Below are positions 18,437 to 27,879 of a stretch of 64,000 nucleotides of DNA, one piece after another. Position 1 is the stretch's first letter. Each line of letters opens with the position of its first letter. The position numbers and the translations under genes are program-made. The stretch comes from Deferribacteres bacterium. Lineage in GTDB: Bacteria > Zhuqueibacterota > Zhuqueibacteria > Zhuqueibacterales > Geothermadaptataceae. The notes beneath the pieces are model-generated. The model did not search any database. It was given only the letters and a program-made list of their open reading frames with translations, and was not told the origin of the DNA. Where the stretch lies: contig JACKDE010000002.1 of the NCBI GenBank assembly GCA_020633675.1, positions 496,001 through 560,000 of the forward strand, written 5' to 3'.

Positions 18437-19678
18437 ATGAAAAGAGATCGTTTGAAAAAAAACAGCCGCATGAAAATCAGCTTGGCCTGGGCATTGTTGA
18501 CCACTGTCTCTTTGTGGCAATCCATCGGTGTGGCGCAGGAACAGCCCTACACCATTCTGATTTCCTTCGATGGCTTCCGTTGGGATTACATCGACCGGGG
18601 GTACTCTCCAAACCTGCAGCATTTGGCGGAAGATGGTGCACGAACGCTTTCCCTCAAGCCGGTTTTTCCCAGCAAAACATTTCCCAACCACTATACAATC
18701 GTTACCGGCCAGTATAGCGAAGGGCATGGCTTGATCGCCAATAATTATAATGATCCGTTTTCCGGAGAGCGCTATAGCTTGCGTGACCAGCAGGCAGTGC
18801 GGGAGGCGAAGTGGTATCTCGGGGAAGCATTTTGGGAGACGGCGGAACGCCAGGGCGTCCGCAGCGCCAGCTATTTTTGGCCCGGTTCTGAAATGAACTT
18901 ATCCTATCGCCGCGCGAGCTATTTTCACCATTACGAGCACGAACGTCCCTACGAAGCCCGTGTTCAGGGCGTGCTGGACTGGCTGCAATTGCCGGATGCA
19001 CAGAGACCGCGTTTTATAACACTTTATTTCGATGCGGTCGATGGGGCCGGGCATTGGTTTGGCCCGGATGCACCGGAAACCAATAGTGCGATTGCGCGGG
19101 TCGACAGCATGCTGGGAATGCTTGTCGACGGCTTGCAGCGCCTGGGATTACGCGAACAAACCAACGTCATCGTGGTGTCCGATCACGGCATGACGGACAT
19201 CGACTCGACGCGCACGATTTGGGTGGATGACCTGCTTGGCGATTTGGAATGTGACATCGAAGATCGCGGCCCGCTGATGCTGCTGACACCACAAAATGCA
19301 TCGGTTGACGAAGTGTATCAGGTGCTTAAAAAATCCGAAAATCGCTTTCGGGTATACACCCGGGAAACGATGCCCGAAAATTTCCACTTTGCCCGCCATC
19401 CGTTTATTCCGCCTGTTGTGCTCTTGGCTGATATCGGTTGGAGCCTGGCGACGCACGACCGACCTGTTGGTGGCAAGGGACATCACGGCTTTGACCCGAA
19501 CCATCTCGATATGCACGGCATTTTCTACGCTAACGGTCCATCGTTCAAAAAAGGCTATCGCTCCGGCACGATTCACAACATCGATATTTATCCCCTGTTG
19601 TGTGCGATTTACGGCATCGAGCCACGCCTGAACATCGACGGACGTCTTGAGCGCGTCGAATTCTTGCTGGCTAAATAA
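18437..19678 (+). CDS. Ectonucleotide pyrophosphatase/phosphodiesterase (alkaline phosphatase superfamily)
   Basis: The 413-residue secreted protein carries the NPP fold signatures: metal-binding ISFDGFRWDY, the nucleophile region FPSKTFPNHYTIVTG with the catalytic threonine, the YFDAVDGAGHWFGP segment, VVSDHGM, and the C-terminal HGFDP with metal histidines. Homologues hydrolyse nucleotide or phosphodiester pyrophosphate bonds outside the cytoplasm. The N-terminus has a basic stretch followed by a hydrophobic signal; ATG 18437 or ATG 18470 could be the true start. It is monocistronic. Confidence 0.9.
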   Translation: MKRDRLKKNSRMKISLAWALLTTVSLWQSIGVAQEQPYTILISFDGFRWDYIDRGYSPNLQHLAEDGARTLSLKPVFPSKTFPNHYTIVTGQYSEGHGLIANNYNDPFSGERYSLRDQQAVREAKWYLGEAFWETAERQGVRSASYFWPGSEMNLSYRRASYFHHYEHERPYEARVQGVLDWLQLPDAQRPRFITLYFDAVDGAGHWFGPDAPETNSAIARVDSMLGMLVDGLQRLGLREQTNVIVVSDHGMTDIDSTRTIWVDDLLGDLECDIEDRGPLMLLTPQNASVDEVYQVLKKSENRFRVYTRETMPENFHFARHPFIPPVVLLADIGWSLATHDRPVGGKGHHGFDPNHLDMHGIFYANGPSFKKGYRSGTIHNIDIYPLLCAIYGIEPRLNIDGRLERVEFLLAK

Positions 19679-19701
19679 AACAGTGCAGAGGGGCGCGACA
19701 T

Positions 19702-20772
19702 TCACGCGTCGAAAAGTGAGAGCTGAGTGTTGTCGCGGTGAAAAAGCTGCGTATCAAGTGGTGGAAATTCACGGTTCAAATGGTGCTTGCGGCAAGCCAT
19801 GGTAAAAACGTCGTGCACCAGGTCAGCGCGCGTGCCGGTACCGTGCATGCGGGTGTGAAATGTGGATTTGTAAAGCTCGCCTTCACGCAGCGACCGGATC
19901 GCGTTGAGCACTTTGGTGGTGCGATCCGGGAAGTGCCGCTCGAGCCAATTTTGAAACAGCATTTTATTGGCGTGCGGCAACCGCACCATGATGTAGCTTG
20001 CCGTGCCTGCCCCGGCCTCTGCCGCTGCCTCCGCAATCCGGCCAATCTCGCTCTCATTGATCGCGGGGATAATCGGCGCGATGTTCACCCCCACCGGAAT
20101 ACCTGCCTTTGACAGTGCCCTGATCGCCCCCAATCGTTTCTTCGGCGATGAAGTGCGTGGTTCCATGATTTTGCACAATTTCTGATCCAGGGTGGTGATG
20201 CTGATGCGCACAGCCAGCAGATTCAGTGCTGCCAATTCCTGCAGCACGTCCGTGTCGCGGGTGATGAGCGCGTTTTTAGTAATGATGCCGACAGGATTGC
20301 GATATTTGAGAAAAACCCGCAAGCAGCGGCGGGTCAATTCGAGCTTTTTTTCGATTGGTTGATAGCAGTCGGTGTTGCCGGAAAGCGCGACCACTTGCGG
20401 CTGCCAGCCAGGCTTGCGAAAGGCTTCTTCAAGCAGCGCTGGCGCATCTTTCTTGACCAAAATTTTGGTTTCAAAATCGAGCCCGGCGGAAAAACCGAGA
20501 TATTCGTGCGTCGGTCGTGCGTAGCAGTAAATACAGCCGTGCTCACAGCCGCGGTACGGGTTAAGGCTATACGTGAACGGAATGTCCGGGCTGTCGTTTT
20601 TGGCGAGGATGTTGCGCGTTGCATCGTTCAGAAAGGTGGTGGCTGGCCTCTGTTCGCTGAGCTCTTCCAAATAATCCGGATCGGGTTCGATCTGAAGGCT
20701 TTCAAACCGCCCGGAGGGATTATCCGATGTACCGCGTCCGACGATAGCGGGGAAAGTATTTTTGGTGTACAT
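19702..20772 (-). CDS. Radical SAM protein, PA0069/SPL-like family
   Basis: The Fe-S cluster cysteines are C76, C80 and C83 in RGCEHGCIYCYARP. The sequence follows the PA0069/Rv2578c family, relatives of spore photoproduct lyase (NPYRGCEHGC, ALSGNTDCYQPIEKK, ITKNALITRD, IMEPRTSSP, VNIAPIIPAIN). No biochemical activity is firmly established for this family; a DNA repair role is often suspected. At 356 residues the length is typical. Confidence 0.92.
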   Translation of the reverse strand: MYTKNTFPAIVGRGTSDNPSGRFESLQIEPDPDYLEELSEQRPATTFLNDATRNILAKNDSPDIPFTYSLNPYRGCEHGCIYCYARPTHEYLGFSAGLDFETKILVKKDAPALLEEAFRKPGWQPQVVALSGNTDCYQPIEKKLELTRRCLRVFLKYRNPVGIITKNALITRDTDVLQELAALNLLAVRISITTLDQKLCKIMEPRTSSPKKRLGAIRALSKAGIPVGVNIAPIIPAINESEIGRIAEAAAEAGAGTASYIMVRLPHANKMLFQNWLERHFPDRTTKVLNAIRSLREGELYKSTFHTRMHGTGTRADLVHDVFTMACRKHHLNREFPPLDTQLFHRDNTQLSLFDA

Positions 20773-20868
20773 GTGTTTAATTTAACTTAAAAAGCAGACA
20801 AGCACAAGAAAAATTGCATTGGCAGGCCAGCTTTGGTGTCTTTTTGGTTAGTTCTTTGTGGCGGGTGC

Positions 20869-21552
20869 TTATTCTGTGCGGTCAAGTGGAGCGATGCAGG
20901 CTTCGAGATTGTTGACCGGCGAGTTGACCAACATGCTGACGGGGTGATAAGTCATGTCATCCGCAGGATAAGAGGTGAGCATAGCTTTTAGTGCATCGAG
21001 GTCTTCGAAATCTGGATCGAGCCATTGCGTGTGCAGGTGCGGCGGCAAAATCACCGGCATGCGGTGGTGGAAGCTCGCCATCATTTCGTTCGGCGTGGTG
21101 GTGATGATCGTGCACGATTGCAGCATCTGGTCGGGCCGATCTTTCGGCGCCCATTCTTCCCACAAACCGGCAAAAACAAATGGCGCGCCGCTTTTGAGAT
21201 AAATATAGAGCGGTTGTTTACGGCCACCGGGCAGCTTTTGCCATTCGTAGAAACCGCGAGCTGGAATCAGGCAGCGCCGTTTGCGAAGGGCGGTCCGGAA
21301 AGCCGGCTTTTCGTGTATGGTTTCGCTGCGAGCGTTGATCATGCGGCTGCCGATGGACGGATCCTTGGCCCAAAACGGAATCAACCCCCACCGCATTTGC
21401 ACCATCGCGCGCTTGCCGTCGTGCATGACGATGGTTGGCACCATCTGCGTCGGCGCAACGTTGAATTGGTCCGGCGGATCGAAATCGACAAAATCGATCT
21501 CGAATTGCTGGTAAAAATGCTCCCCCTTGAGAAAAACATATCGTCCGCACAT
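20869..21552 (-). CDS. SRAP-domain protein (YedK/HMCES), abasic-site crosslinking
   Basis: SRAP proteins form a covalent thiazolidine link to abasic sites in single-stranded DNA through Cys2. Here Cys2 is present at the start (MCGRYVF), with the conserved NVAPTQ, the RMINARSET segment, FYEW glutamate and FHHRMPVIL histidine. The 227-residue length is normal. It is encoded next to the radical SAM gene on the same strand, consistent with but not proof of a shared DNA-damage theme. Confidence 0.95.
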   Translation of the reverse strand: MCGRYVFLKGEHFYQQFEIDFVDFDPPDQFNVAPTQMVPTIVMHDGKRAMVQMRWGLIPFWAKDPSIGSRMINARSETIHEKPAFRTALRKRRCLIPARGFYEWQKLPGGRKQPLYIYLKSGAPFVFAGLWEEWAPKDRPDQMLQSCTIITTTPNEMMASFHHRMPVILPPHLHTQWLDPDFEDLDALKAMLTSYPADDMTYHPVSMLVNSPVNNLEACIAPLDRTE

Positions 21553-21592
21553 AGCGATTCCGGATTTAAATTGATCTTAGCTCTGGCAACGC

Positions 21593-22471
21593 TTAATCCC
21601 AAATTCGCAGCGGCACCAAGACATCGGTTTTGTAGGGTTTGCCCTGCCGTGCCGCCGGCTGCCAGTTTGCCTGCTGCACGGTCTGCAACGCTGCGCTGTC
21701 GATTTCGGCAATGCCGCTTGGCTGCTGCACCTGTGCACGCAACACTTGACCATCAGTTGCGATGAAGGCTTTGACTAAAATCACACCTTCCACTTCGACG
21801 ATCAGTTTGGAGAGCCTGTCCGAAAAAGCGGCTTGCAGTTCGTGAAAGCCTGTGCCCGGAATCGGAGGCGTATCATACAATCTAAAACGATCCATGCGGT
21901 TGCGGCGAAACCTGGCCGGAATTTGCGCGACTACATTTTTTAAAATTCGGTAAAAATCGACCTGCTTCGAGCGCAATTCCAGTACTTCTTCTGGACGCAG
22001 ATTGTGAAAATATTGTTGGCGTTGCGCATCTGAAAGCATAGTGAACATCTCCTGCCATTGTTCGCTTTGCACGTAGCTTAGATACCAGTCGATGAGCTGA
22101 AGACTTTTTTGATCGAAATACTCCAATTGTTCGCGAAAAATCGACAAATCGTCCGCGAGTGAGTCGGCTACATGAGCAAAAAAACCCGTGTGGTACAGAA
22201 TTGATTTTTCAAATGTGCCGTACATTTTGTCGATTTTTTCCGGCTCTCGCTTATCAGCAATCGCCTGCTGCCAAAATTTGTGCATATCTTTCAGATTTTG
22301 CATGCTCACCGGTTGCTCGCTAATAAACCTGATGGTGTCGCCATAGCGCATGACGCGCTTGCCAACCTGCGCCTGCGCCAGCATCGGGACCAGCAGCACC
22401 AAAATGAACAAAAGGACTGCCCGGACTGCTGACCAGCTATTCGGCGGATGCTTTGGCTTCTTTAAAAACAT
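21593..22471 (-). CDS. Secreted protein with C-terminal TonB domain
   Basis: The 292-residue protein begins with a signal sequence (VRAVLLFILVLLVPMLAQAQ), has a helical, charged middle region (residues about 40-195) of unknown fold, and ends with a TonB C-terminal-like domain (VEGVILVKAFIATDGQV, IDSAALQTVQQANWQPA, VLVPLRIWD). Start ATG 22471 is supported by GAGAAGGG 8 nt upstream and overlaps the upstream PQQ-propeller gene by 35 nt, suggesting coupled translation. The TonB-like domain normally contacts receptors, but there is no N-terminal TonB anchor, so a structural role is also possible. Confidence 0.78.
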   Translation of the reverse strand: MFLKKPKHPPNSWSAVRAVLLFILVLLVPMLAQAQVGKRVMRYGDTIRFISEQPVSMQNLKDMHKFWQQAIADKREPEKIDKMYGTFEKSILYHTGFFAHVADSLADDLSIFREQLEYFDQKSLQLIDWYLSYVQSEQWQEMFTMLSDAQRQQYFHNLRPEEVLELRSKQVDFYRILKNVVAQIPARFRRNRMDRFRLYDTPPIPGTGFHELQAAFSDRLSKLIVEVEGVILVKAFIATDGQVLRAQVQQPSGIAEIDSAALQTVQQANWQPAARQGKPYKTDVLVPLRIWD

Positions 22472-23594
22472 AGAGTTTGCCCTTCTCGGTACCGATATAC
22501 AATTTGCCTTTATGAAATACTGGCGATGCATAAATGTTGCCTTCCAACCCGAATGACCAGAGCACTTTGCCGGATTGCTGGTCGAGCATGAAAATCCGGC
22601 CATGATCGTAGCGCGCAACGTAAATGTGCTCGGGATCAGCTATCGGCGAGCTGATGGCGCGGCCGCCCATCGGGAATTGCCACAGCGGAGCGCCGGTTTT
22701 AGCATCTGCCGCGTAAACCACACCGGCCATGTCTACCCAGAAAACTTTGCCATTGGCATAGGTTGCCGATGCATCGATTTTTCCGGCCGATTGTGCTGAC
22801 CACAATACAGTGCCGGAGTCCGGATCGACAGCGCGAAACGCACCCGACCAATCGCCAAAATAGAGCCGATTTTCTGCGATCAATGGCGAGGTCACGACAG
22901 TGCGCTCGGTCGGCAGCTTCCACAGCGGCTCGCCATCGCTGGTGCGCAGACACAAGAGTGCGGGTTCGCCGTTTCCGATAAACAGCTTGCCATCTTTGAT
23001 GGCTGCCGTTGAGGTGATGATGCTTTCGGTGTCAAACTCCCAATCGACTTTGCCATTGCTGAGTTTGAGCGCATAGATTTTGCCATCGTGGCTGCCGAGA
23101 ATCGCCAGGTTTTTATCAATTTGTGGCGAGGTAATGACCATCGAGCCGGTTTTAAACTCCCACAACAGCTCGCCATTTTGCATAGAAAAGGCATAGATCG
23201 ACTGATTATCCGAGCCGATGATCACACGATCGTACGCGATTGTCGGTGAGCCGGTAAAAACACCATCGCGGGTCATTTTCCACAGCGGCTGCCAATTCTC
23301 AGTGTCGAGAGCTTGCAGCGATCCGGTCCAGTCGGCGAGGTAAATATGTGTGCCGTTGGCGGCGATGGTCGAGCGGATTTTGTCATCGACCTCCCACACC
23401 ATCGCCAGTTCGAGCGGCGGCCACAGCTGCGAAGCTGTTGCGCCACTATTGAGCACATCGCCACGAAAAGATGGCCAGGCATTGGGCTCAACCAGATTGG
23501 TGAGCTTCCGCGAACAGCCGCCGAAAAGCAGCGACCCGCAAAGCAGCAGCAGTATGAAACAACGCAAATCAGTTGTTTTGAAGTGTAAATACAA
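22437..23594 (-). CDS. PQQ-like beta-propeller lipoprotein
   Basis: After a lipoprotein signal (LLFGGC) the protein is built of about seven PQQ-type blades, each with a pattern like GxIYALxxxxGxxxWxF (for example KIYALKLSNGKVDWEF and AVDPDSGTVLW). Such propellers are scaffolds in BamB-like outer-membrane assembly proteins or quinoprotein dehydrogenases; no dehydrogenase catalytic residues or quinone-site cysteines are evident. The annotated start is a TTG without a clear ribosome site; TTG 23567 is an alternative. It is paired with the overlapping TonB-C gene and has a paralogue at 54096-55313. Confidence 0.85.
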   Translation of the reverse strand: MYLHFKTTDLRCFILLLLCGSLLFGGCSRKLTNLVEPNAWPSFRGDVLNSGATASQLWPPLELAMVWEVDDKIRSTIAANGTHIYLADWTGSLQALDTENWQPLWKMTRDGVFTGSPTIAYDRVIIGSDNQSIYAFSMQNGELLWEFKTGSMVITSPQIDKNLAILGSHDGKIYALKLSNGKVDWEFDTESIITSTAAIKDGKLFIGNGEPALLCLRTSDGEPLWKLPTERTVVTSPLIAENRLYFGDWSGAFRAVDPDSGTVLWSAQSAGKIDASATYANGKVFWVDMAGVVYAADAKTGAPLWQFPMGGRAISSPIADPEHIYVARYDHGRIFMLDQQSGKVLWSFGLEGNIYASPVFHKGKLYIGTEKGKLYVFKEAKASAE

Positions 23595-23844
23595 GATGAT
23601 TGCCAGTCTTTATAAGTAGAGCACTTTTTTTATTAGAAAATTGAGCATTTGCAAAATGCGAAAAGCAACAATCCAGATCAACCTTGAATTCGGTCGTTAA
23701 ACAGACTTATTTTAGAGTGTGCTTGCCGTAGAAACAAATGTTTATACCTCCAGCAACTCCTGACCGTATTCTGTCGTAAAGACTGCGGGAAACCAAAGGT
23801 GTTGGCTCGCCATTTTGCTTGTTTGGATTCGAAGGAGTGACGTT

Positions 23845-24081
23845 GTGCACGAACGATCTGTTTTTGTTGCCTATTTGTTGTGGTTGTTTTTCGGCTTGTT
23901 GGGCATTCATCGTTTTTATAGCGGAAAAACCGTCACCGGCTTGATATGGTTGTGTACCTGTGGCCTGTTTGGCCTCGGTTGGCTCATCGATGTATTTATC
24001 ATTCCCGGCATGGTGGAAACCTACAATCTCAGTTTGCGAGTTGCGCGACTTGAAGCCGGGCGAGCTCCTGCTGCAGCTTAG
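23845..24081 (+). CDS. TM2 domain protein
   Basis: The 78-residue protein has the TM2 fold: a first helix FVAYLLWLFFGLLGIHRFY, the GKTVTGLIW turn, and a second helix CGLFGLGWLIDVF, ending in a short basic tail. A GTG at 23845 is chosen because AAGGAG lies about 8 nt upstream. The TM2 family is widespread and has no settled function. The spacer before it (23595-23844) shows no gene. Confidence 0.85.
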   Translation: MHERSVFVAYLLWLFFGLLGIHRFYSGKTVTGLIWLCTCGLFGLGWLIDVFIIPGMVETYNLSLRVARLEAGRAPAAA

Positions 24082-24173
24082 AGATGCATCGCATTTTTAT
24101 CGAAACGTGCTGAAAAAGCAGTCCGCTCAGAAGCTTTCTCTCATTTCTATATAACCGATTGCCCCGCCATTTT

Positions 24174-25754
24174 TTATCGTTTCTTTAAAATTTCCTTCGC
24201 TGCGTTGCGTCCCGGCGCACCTGTCACGCCGCCCCCCGGGTGGGTTCCGGCCCCGCATAAATAGAGATTTTCTATCGGCGTATGATATTGCCCGAAGCCG
24301 GGGATCGGCCGCATAAAAAGCAATTGATCCAGGCCCATTTGTCCATGCAAAATGCTGCCCTCCGTCATTCCATATTCGCGCTGCCACTCGGTGGCTGTCA
24401 GCACCTGGCTGTGTTCGATACAATCGCGCAGATTTGGCGCGTAATCCGCCAGCGTGTCGATGATTTTGTTTCGGACGTGGTTGCCGTAGTGCTCACAATC
24501 CGCTTTTTTCGAAACAAACGGCGCATAGCGCATGGTGATCGACATCACGTGTTTGCCTTCCGGTGCCAGCGATGGATCGAGCAGGCTGGGGATGGTGATG
24601 TCGAGTAGCGGCTGTTCGGAAAAACGGCCATATTTGGCATCGTCATAGGCGCGTTCGAGATATTCAAGCGATGGGCAAATCACGATATGTCCTTGCAAAT
24701 GTTCCTGTCCCGATGGCGCATTGACAAACTCGGGTAGTGCGCTGAGCGCGAGATTGAGTTTGGCGGTACTGCCTTTCATTTTAATCGCGCGCACCTTGCG
24801 ATTGAATTCCGGCCCGAGATGTCGTGCCCCCACTAACTCGAAAAATGTCCTTTTCGGATCAGCATTGGAGATGACGATTTTGCTGGAAATGATCTCGCCG
24901 TCCTGCAATTGTACGCCAGTGGCGACGCCATTTTCGAACACGATTTTCTGAACTGGCGTTTCGGTGTGAATCTCGCCGCCCTGCGCACGAACCACCGCGG
25001 CAAGTGCGTCTGAGAGCTGACCGATCCCGCCTTTGATCTGCCGGCTGGAAGCAAGGCCACTGTTTTGCGCGCCCAAATGCTGATAAAAGAGCATGAATGC
25101 CGTGCCCGCTGCCATAGGGCCTTGCAGGCTGCCGAAAATACTGGTCGAGCCGAGCAAGCCTTTCAATCGTTCGGATTCAAACCATTCGTCGAGAAATTGC
25201 CACGCGCTCATCGGCAACACCCGCAGGAAGGCCATCATATCTTGTTTGCCCATGCGCTTGAATTTAAGACCTGATTTCAGCCACGGCGTGAGATCGGCAA
25301 AGCGATTTTCGAACAGATTTGGCGGCGTGCGCAGGATGATTTCGTCGAGCATGGCTGTCATGGTGCGAATGTGCTCGATATAGCGTGGAAAAGACTCGGC
25401 ATCCTTTTCGGAAATGGCGGAGAGCGTTTCTGCGGTTTTTTTCAGATCGTTCCACAATATGAGGGGCGGCGCATCGGCTTGCAGTCTGGGCGTAAAAGCC
25501 GCAACCGGCGAACTGATGAAGCTCAGCCCATGTTTTTCAAGCGCCAGTTCGTCGATGATTTCCTGCCGAAACAGGCCGGCATCGTGCGCGCCGGTATTGA
25601 AACGAAAACCGGGAAGCACTTCTTCGGTCGCAGCCGCGCCGCCGAGCACAGCGCGCTGTTCCAGCACCAACACTTTGCGCCCGGCTTTGGCCAGATACGC
25701 GGCAGCTACCAGGCCATTATGGCCACCGCCTATGATGATTGCGTCATAAGTCAT
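24174..25754 (-). CDS. Phytoene-desaturase-like NAD(P)/FAD oxidoreductase (copy 1)
   Basis: The 526-residue flavoprotein starts with the FAD-binding GGGHNGLVAAAYLAKAG motif and LVLEQRAVLGG, and ends with the conserved LYLCGAGTHPGGGVTGAPGRNAA FAD-contact region. It belongs to the CrtI/PYROXD2-like amine-oxidase superfamily. No carotenoid synthesis genes (crtB, crtE) are nearby, so carotenoid desaturation is not implied. It is a close paralogue of the gene at 26265-27836, from which it is separated by a repeat-bounded GxxExxY cassette. Confidence 0.87.
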   Translation of the reverse strand: MTYDAIIIGGGHNGLVAAAYLAKAGRKVLVLEQRAVLGGAAATEEVLPGFRFNTGAHDAGLFRQEIIDELALEKHGLSFISSPVAAFTPRLQADAPPLILWNDLKKTAETLSAISEKDAESFPRYIEHIRTMTAMLDEIILRTPPNLFENRFADLTPWLKSGLKFKRMGKQDMMAFLRVLPMSAWQFLDEWFESERLKGLLGSTSIFGSLQGPMAAGTAFMLFYQHLGAQNSGLASSRQIKGGIGQLSDALAAVVRAQGGEIHTETPVQKIVFENGVATGVQLQDGEIISSKIVISNADPKRTFFELVGARHLGPEFNRKVRAIKMKGSTAKLNLALSALPEFVNAPSGQEHLQGHIVICPSLEYLERAYDDAKYGRFSEQPLLDITIPSLLDPSLAPEGKHVMSITMRYAPFVSKKADCEHYGNHVRNKIIDTLADYAPNLRDCIEHSQVLTATEWQREYGMTEGSILHGQMGLDQLLFMRPIPGFGQYHTPIENLYLCGAGTHPGGGVTGAPGRNAAKEILKKR

Positions 25755-25804
25755 TTGTTTTTCGTTCTTTGTATTTTGTGCTTGGTTTGAATTTTTATAA
25801 TTGT

Positions 25805-26249
25805 ATCAGCCACAGATTGACACAGATGAAACACGGATTTCGGTTAAAAGACCAAACGCTTGAACTCGACTTTCCCTTTTCCGAAATTTATCAATAATCC
25901 AACTTTTATACCAGTTGCTTTGAGTTCATTCAATAGCTGAGGCTCGTCCTTTGGATTGTATTCATTGGCAATCTTAAGCTCAACCACAACCTTCTTGTCT
26001 ACTAATAAATCTGCAAAGTACTCACCGACGATGGCATCTTTATATTTCACTTGAATTGCGTGCTCTGTTTCTGCTAAATGGCCCTTCTGCACCAGTTCTA
26101 CCTGCATGGCTTTCTGATAAACTTTTTCAAGGAAACCATATCCAAGCGTGTTGTACACTTCAAACGCTGCACCAATGATGGCCTCAATTATTTTTTCATG
26201 TTCAAAGATCATAATATCTGTGTTTGATCCGTGAAAATCTGTGGCTGAT
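25805..26249. mobile_element. 445-bp cassette with 36-bp terminal inverted repeats carrying a GxxExxY gene
   Basis: The 36 bases at 25805-25840 match the reverse complement of 26214-26249 at 30 of 36 positions, both arms starting ATCAGCCACAGATT. The arms directly enclose one small gene and lie between two paralogous oxidoreductase genes. The arrangement is that of a non-autonomous mobile cassette, although no transposase and no clear target duplication were found. Similar arm sequences occur at 51704-51805. Confidence 0.65.
25844..26212 (-). CDS. GxxExxY family protein
   Basis: The 122-residue protein carries the name-giving motif as GFLEKVY near residues 26-32, and the conserved VEYF-like FADLLVDKKVVVELKIA and NELKATGIKVGLLINFG, which resemble a PD-(D/E)XK-type nuclease core. 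The family's function is not established. The gene fills the space between two inverted-repeat arms almost exactly (3 bp from one, 1 bp from the other), so it travels as part of that cassette. Confidence 0.9.
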   Translation of the reverse strand: MIFEHEKIIEAIIGAAFEVYNTLGYGFLEKVYQKAMQVELVQKGHLAETEHAIQVKYKDAIVGEYFADLLVDKKVVVELKIANEYNPKDEPQLLNELKATGIKVGLLINFGKGKVEFKRLVF

Positions 26250-26264
26250 TTTCAAAATACCCTT

Positions 26265-27836
26265 TCATATCTCCTTCAGCATCTCCATCGCAGCCAATTT
26301 GCCCGGGGCACCGAGAATGCCGCCACCGGGGTGGGTGCCGGAGCCGCATTGATAGTAATTTTTGATCGGCGTGCGGTATTTGGCATATCCGGCTGCCGGG
26401 CGCAGAAAAAACAACTGCGACAGGCTAAGTTCTCCCTGGAAAATGTTGCCCTGTGACAAACCAGTCGTCTGCTCGATATCCCACGGCGTCACCACCTGCC
26501 GGTGCAAAATGATCTCTTTCAAGTTCGGAATGTACTCGGACAGCGTGTCGATCACCGTATCGCCGAAAGCCTCGCGTTGCTGTTCCCACGTGCCCTCGCG
26601 CAAATCATACGGCGCGTACTGCACAAAGCAGGACATCACATGCTTGCCCGGAGGTGCCATGTCTGGATCGATCATCGACGGGATGATGACATCCATGTAT
26701 GGCTTGCGCGAAAAGCGGCCATACTTGGCGTCGTCGTAGGCGCGCTCGAGATATTCGACGCTCGGGCTGATCGACAAAGCGCCGGCGAGGTGCGGCCCGT
26801 GCCCCGGCATGCAGGCAATGTTCGGTGCAGCATCGAGGGCCAGGTTGACTTTTGCGGAGGAGCCGCGGATGTTGAATTTTTGGATCGCATCGACCAATTC
26901 ATCCGGTAGCTCTTTGGGCTCGACAAACTGCAAAAATGTGCGTTTGGGGTCGGCACTGGAAACGATAGCCTTGCCGTGAACCTCATCGCCATTTTTTAGC
27001 GCCACACCGACTGCCTGGCCGTTTTTGACAATCACTTTGTCCACGGCCGCTTCGGTTCTGATTTCGACACCGAGCGCCGTTGCCGCGCTGGCAAGCGCGT
27101 TGGCCACACCGCCGGTGCCACCTTTTTGAAAGCCCCACGCCCGGTAAGCGCCGTCGATCTCGCCCATGTAATGATGCAGCAGCACATACGCCGTTCCCGG
27201 CGAGCGCGGCCCCAGAAATGTGCCGATAATGCCGCTGGCAGACAGAGTGGCGATCAGCGGATCGGTCTCGAACCACTCTTCGAGAAAATCGGCCGAGCTC
27301 ATGGTCATCAGCTTGGCCAGCATGTAAAAGTGCTCCTCACCCAGACCGAGCAAATGCTTGCCCAATCCGGCCAATCCCAGCAGATCTTTCGGGTTCAGAC
27401 TGGTCGGATCGTGCGGGATGATGCCGAGCATGTACTTGACCGCCTTGGCCATAAAATACATGCTGCGCCCGTAATCGAGATAGGCATCAGCGTCGCGGGG
27501 GGAGTGGCGGGCGATGTCGCGCATGGTGCGGAATTTGTCGGCGTCGCGGTAGATGTAGTCGCCGTTGGGTAGCGGTGTGAGTGTGCTTTCCAGCGGCAAA
27601 ATCGCCAGGCCATGCTCGGTCAATCGCAACTCGCGGATGATCTCCGGCCGCAGCAGGCTGACGACATAGGAAAAAACCGTATATTTAAAACCGGGATACA
27701 ACTCTTCCGTCACCGTCGCCCCACCGACTAGATGGCGCTGCTCCAGTACCAACACCTTTTTGCCTGCTTTGGCCAGATAAGCCGCGTTCACCAGCCCATT
27801 GTGTCCTGCACCAATTATAATTGCGTCGTATTTCAT
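26265..27836 (-). CDS. Phytoene-desaturase-like NAD(P)/FAD oxidoreductase (copy 2)
   Basis: This 523-residue flavoprotein is a paralogue of copy 1, sharing the N-terminal GAGHNGLVNAAYLAKAG and LVLEQRHLVGG and the C-terminal CGSGTHPGGGILGAPGKLAA. The two copies lie in tandem on the same strand, and a GcvT-family gene lies upstream. Its substrate is unknown; a role together with the folate-binding GcvT-like protein in oxidation of an amine or lipid-like compound is an inference from neighbourhood only. Confidence 0.87.
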   Translation of the reverse strand: MKYDAIIIGAGHNGLVNAAYLAKAGKKVLVLEQRHLVGGATVTEELYPGFKYTVFSYVVSLLRPEIIRELRLTEHGLAILPLESTLTPLPNGDYIYRDADKFRTMRDIARHSPRDADAYLDYGRSMYFMAKAVKYMLGIIPHDPTSLNPKDLLGLAGLGKHLLGLGEEHFYMLAKLMTMSSADFLEEWFETDPLIATLSASGIIGTFLGPRSPGTAYVLLHHYMGEIDGAYRAWGFQKGGTGGVANALASAATALGVEIRTEAAVDKVIVKNGQAVGVALKNGDEVHGKAIVSSADPKRTFLQFVEPKELPDELVDAIQKFNIRGSSAKVNLALDAAPNIACMPGHGPHLAGALSISPSVEYLERAYDDAKYGRFSRKPYMDVIIPSMIDPDMAPPGKHVMSCFVQYAPYDLREGTWEQQREAFGDTVIDTLSEYIPNLKEIILHRQVVTPWDIEQTTGLSQGNIFQGELSLSQLFFLRPAAGYAKYRTPIKNYYQCGSGTHPGGGILGAPGKLAAMEMLKEI

Positions 27837-27879
27837 GTGGTTTGTTCTTTGTACATGGTTCGTTTGTTTTTCGAAATTT

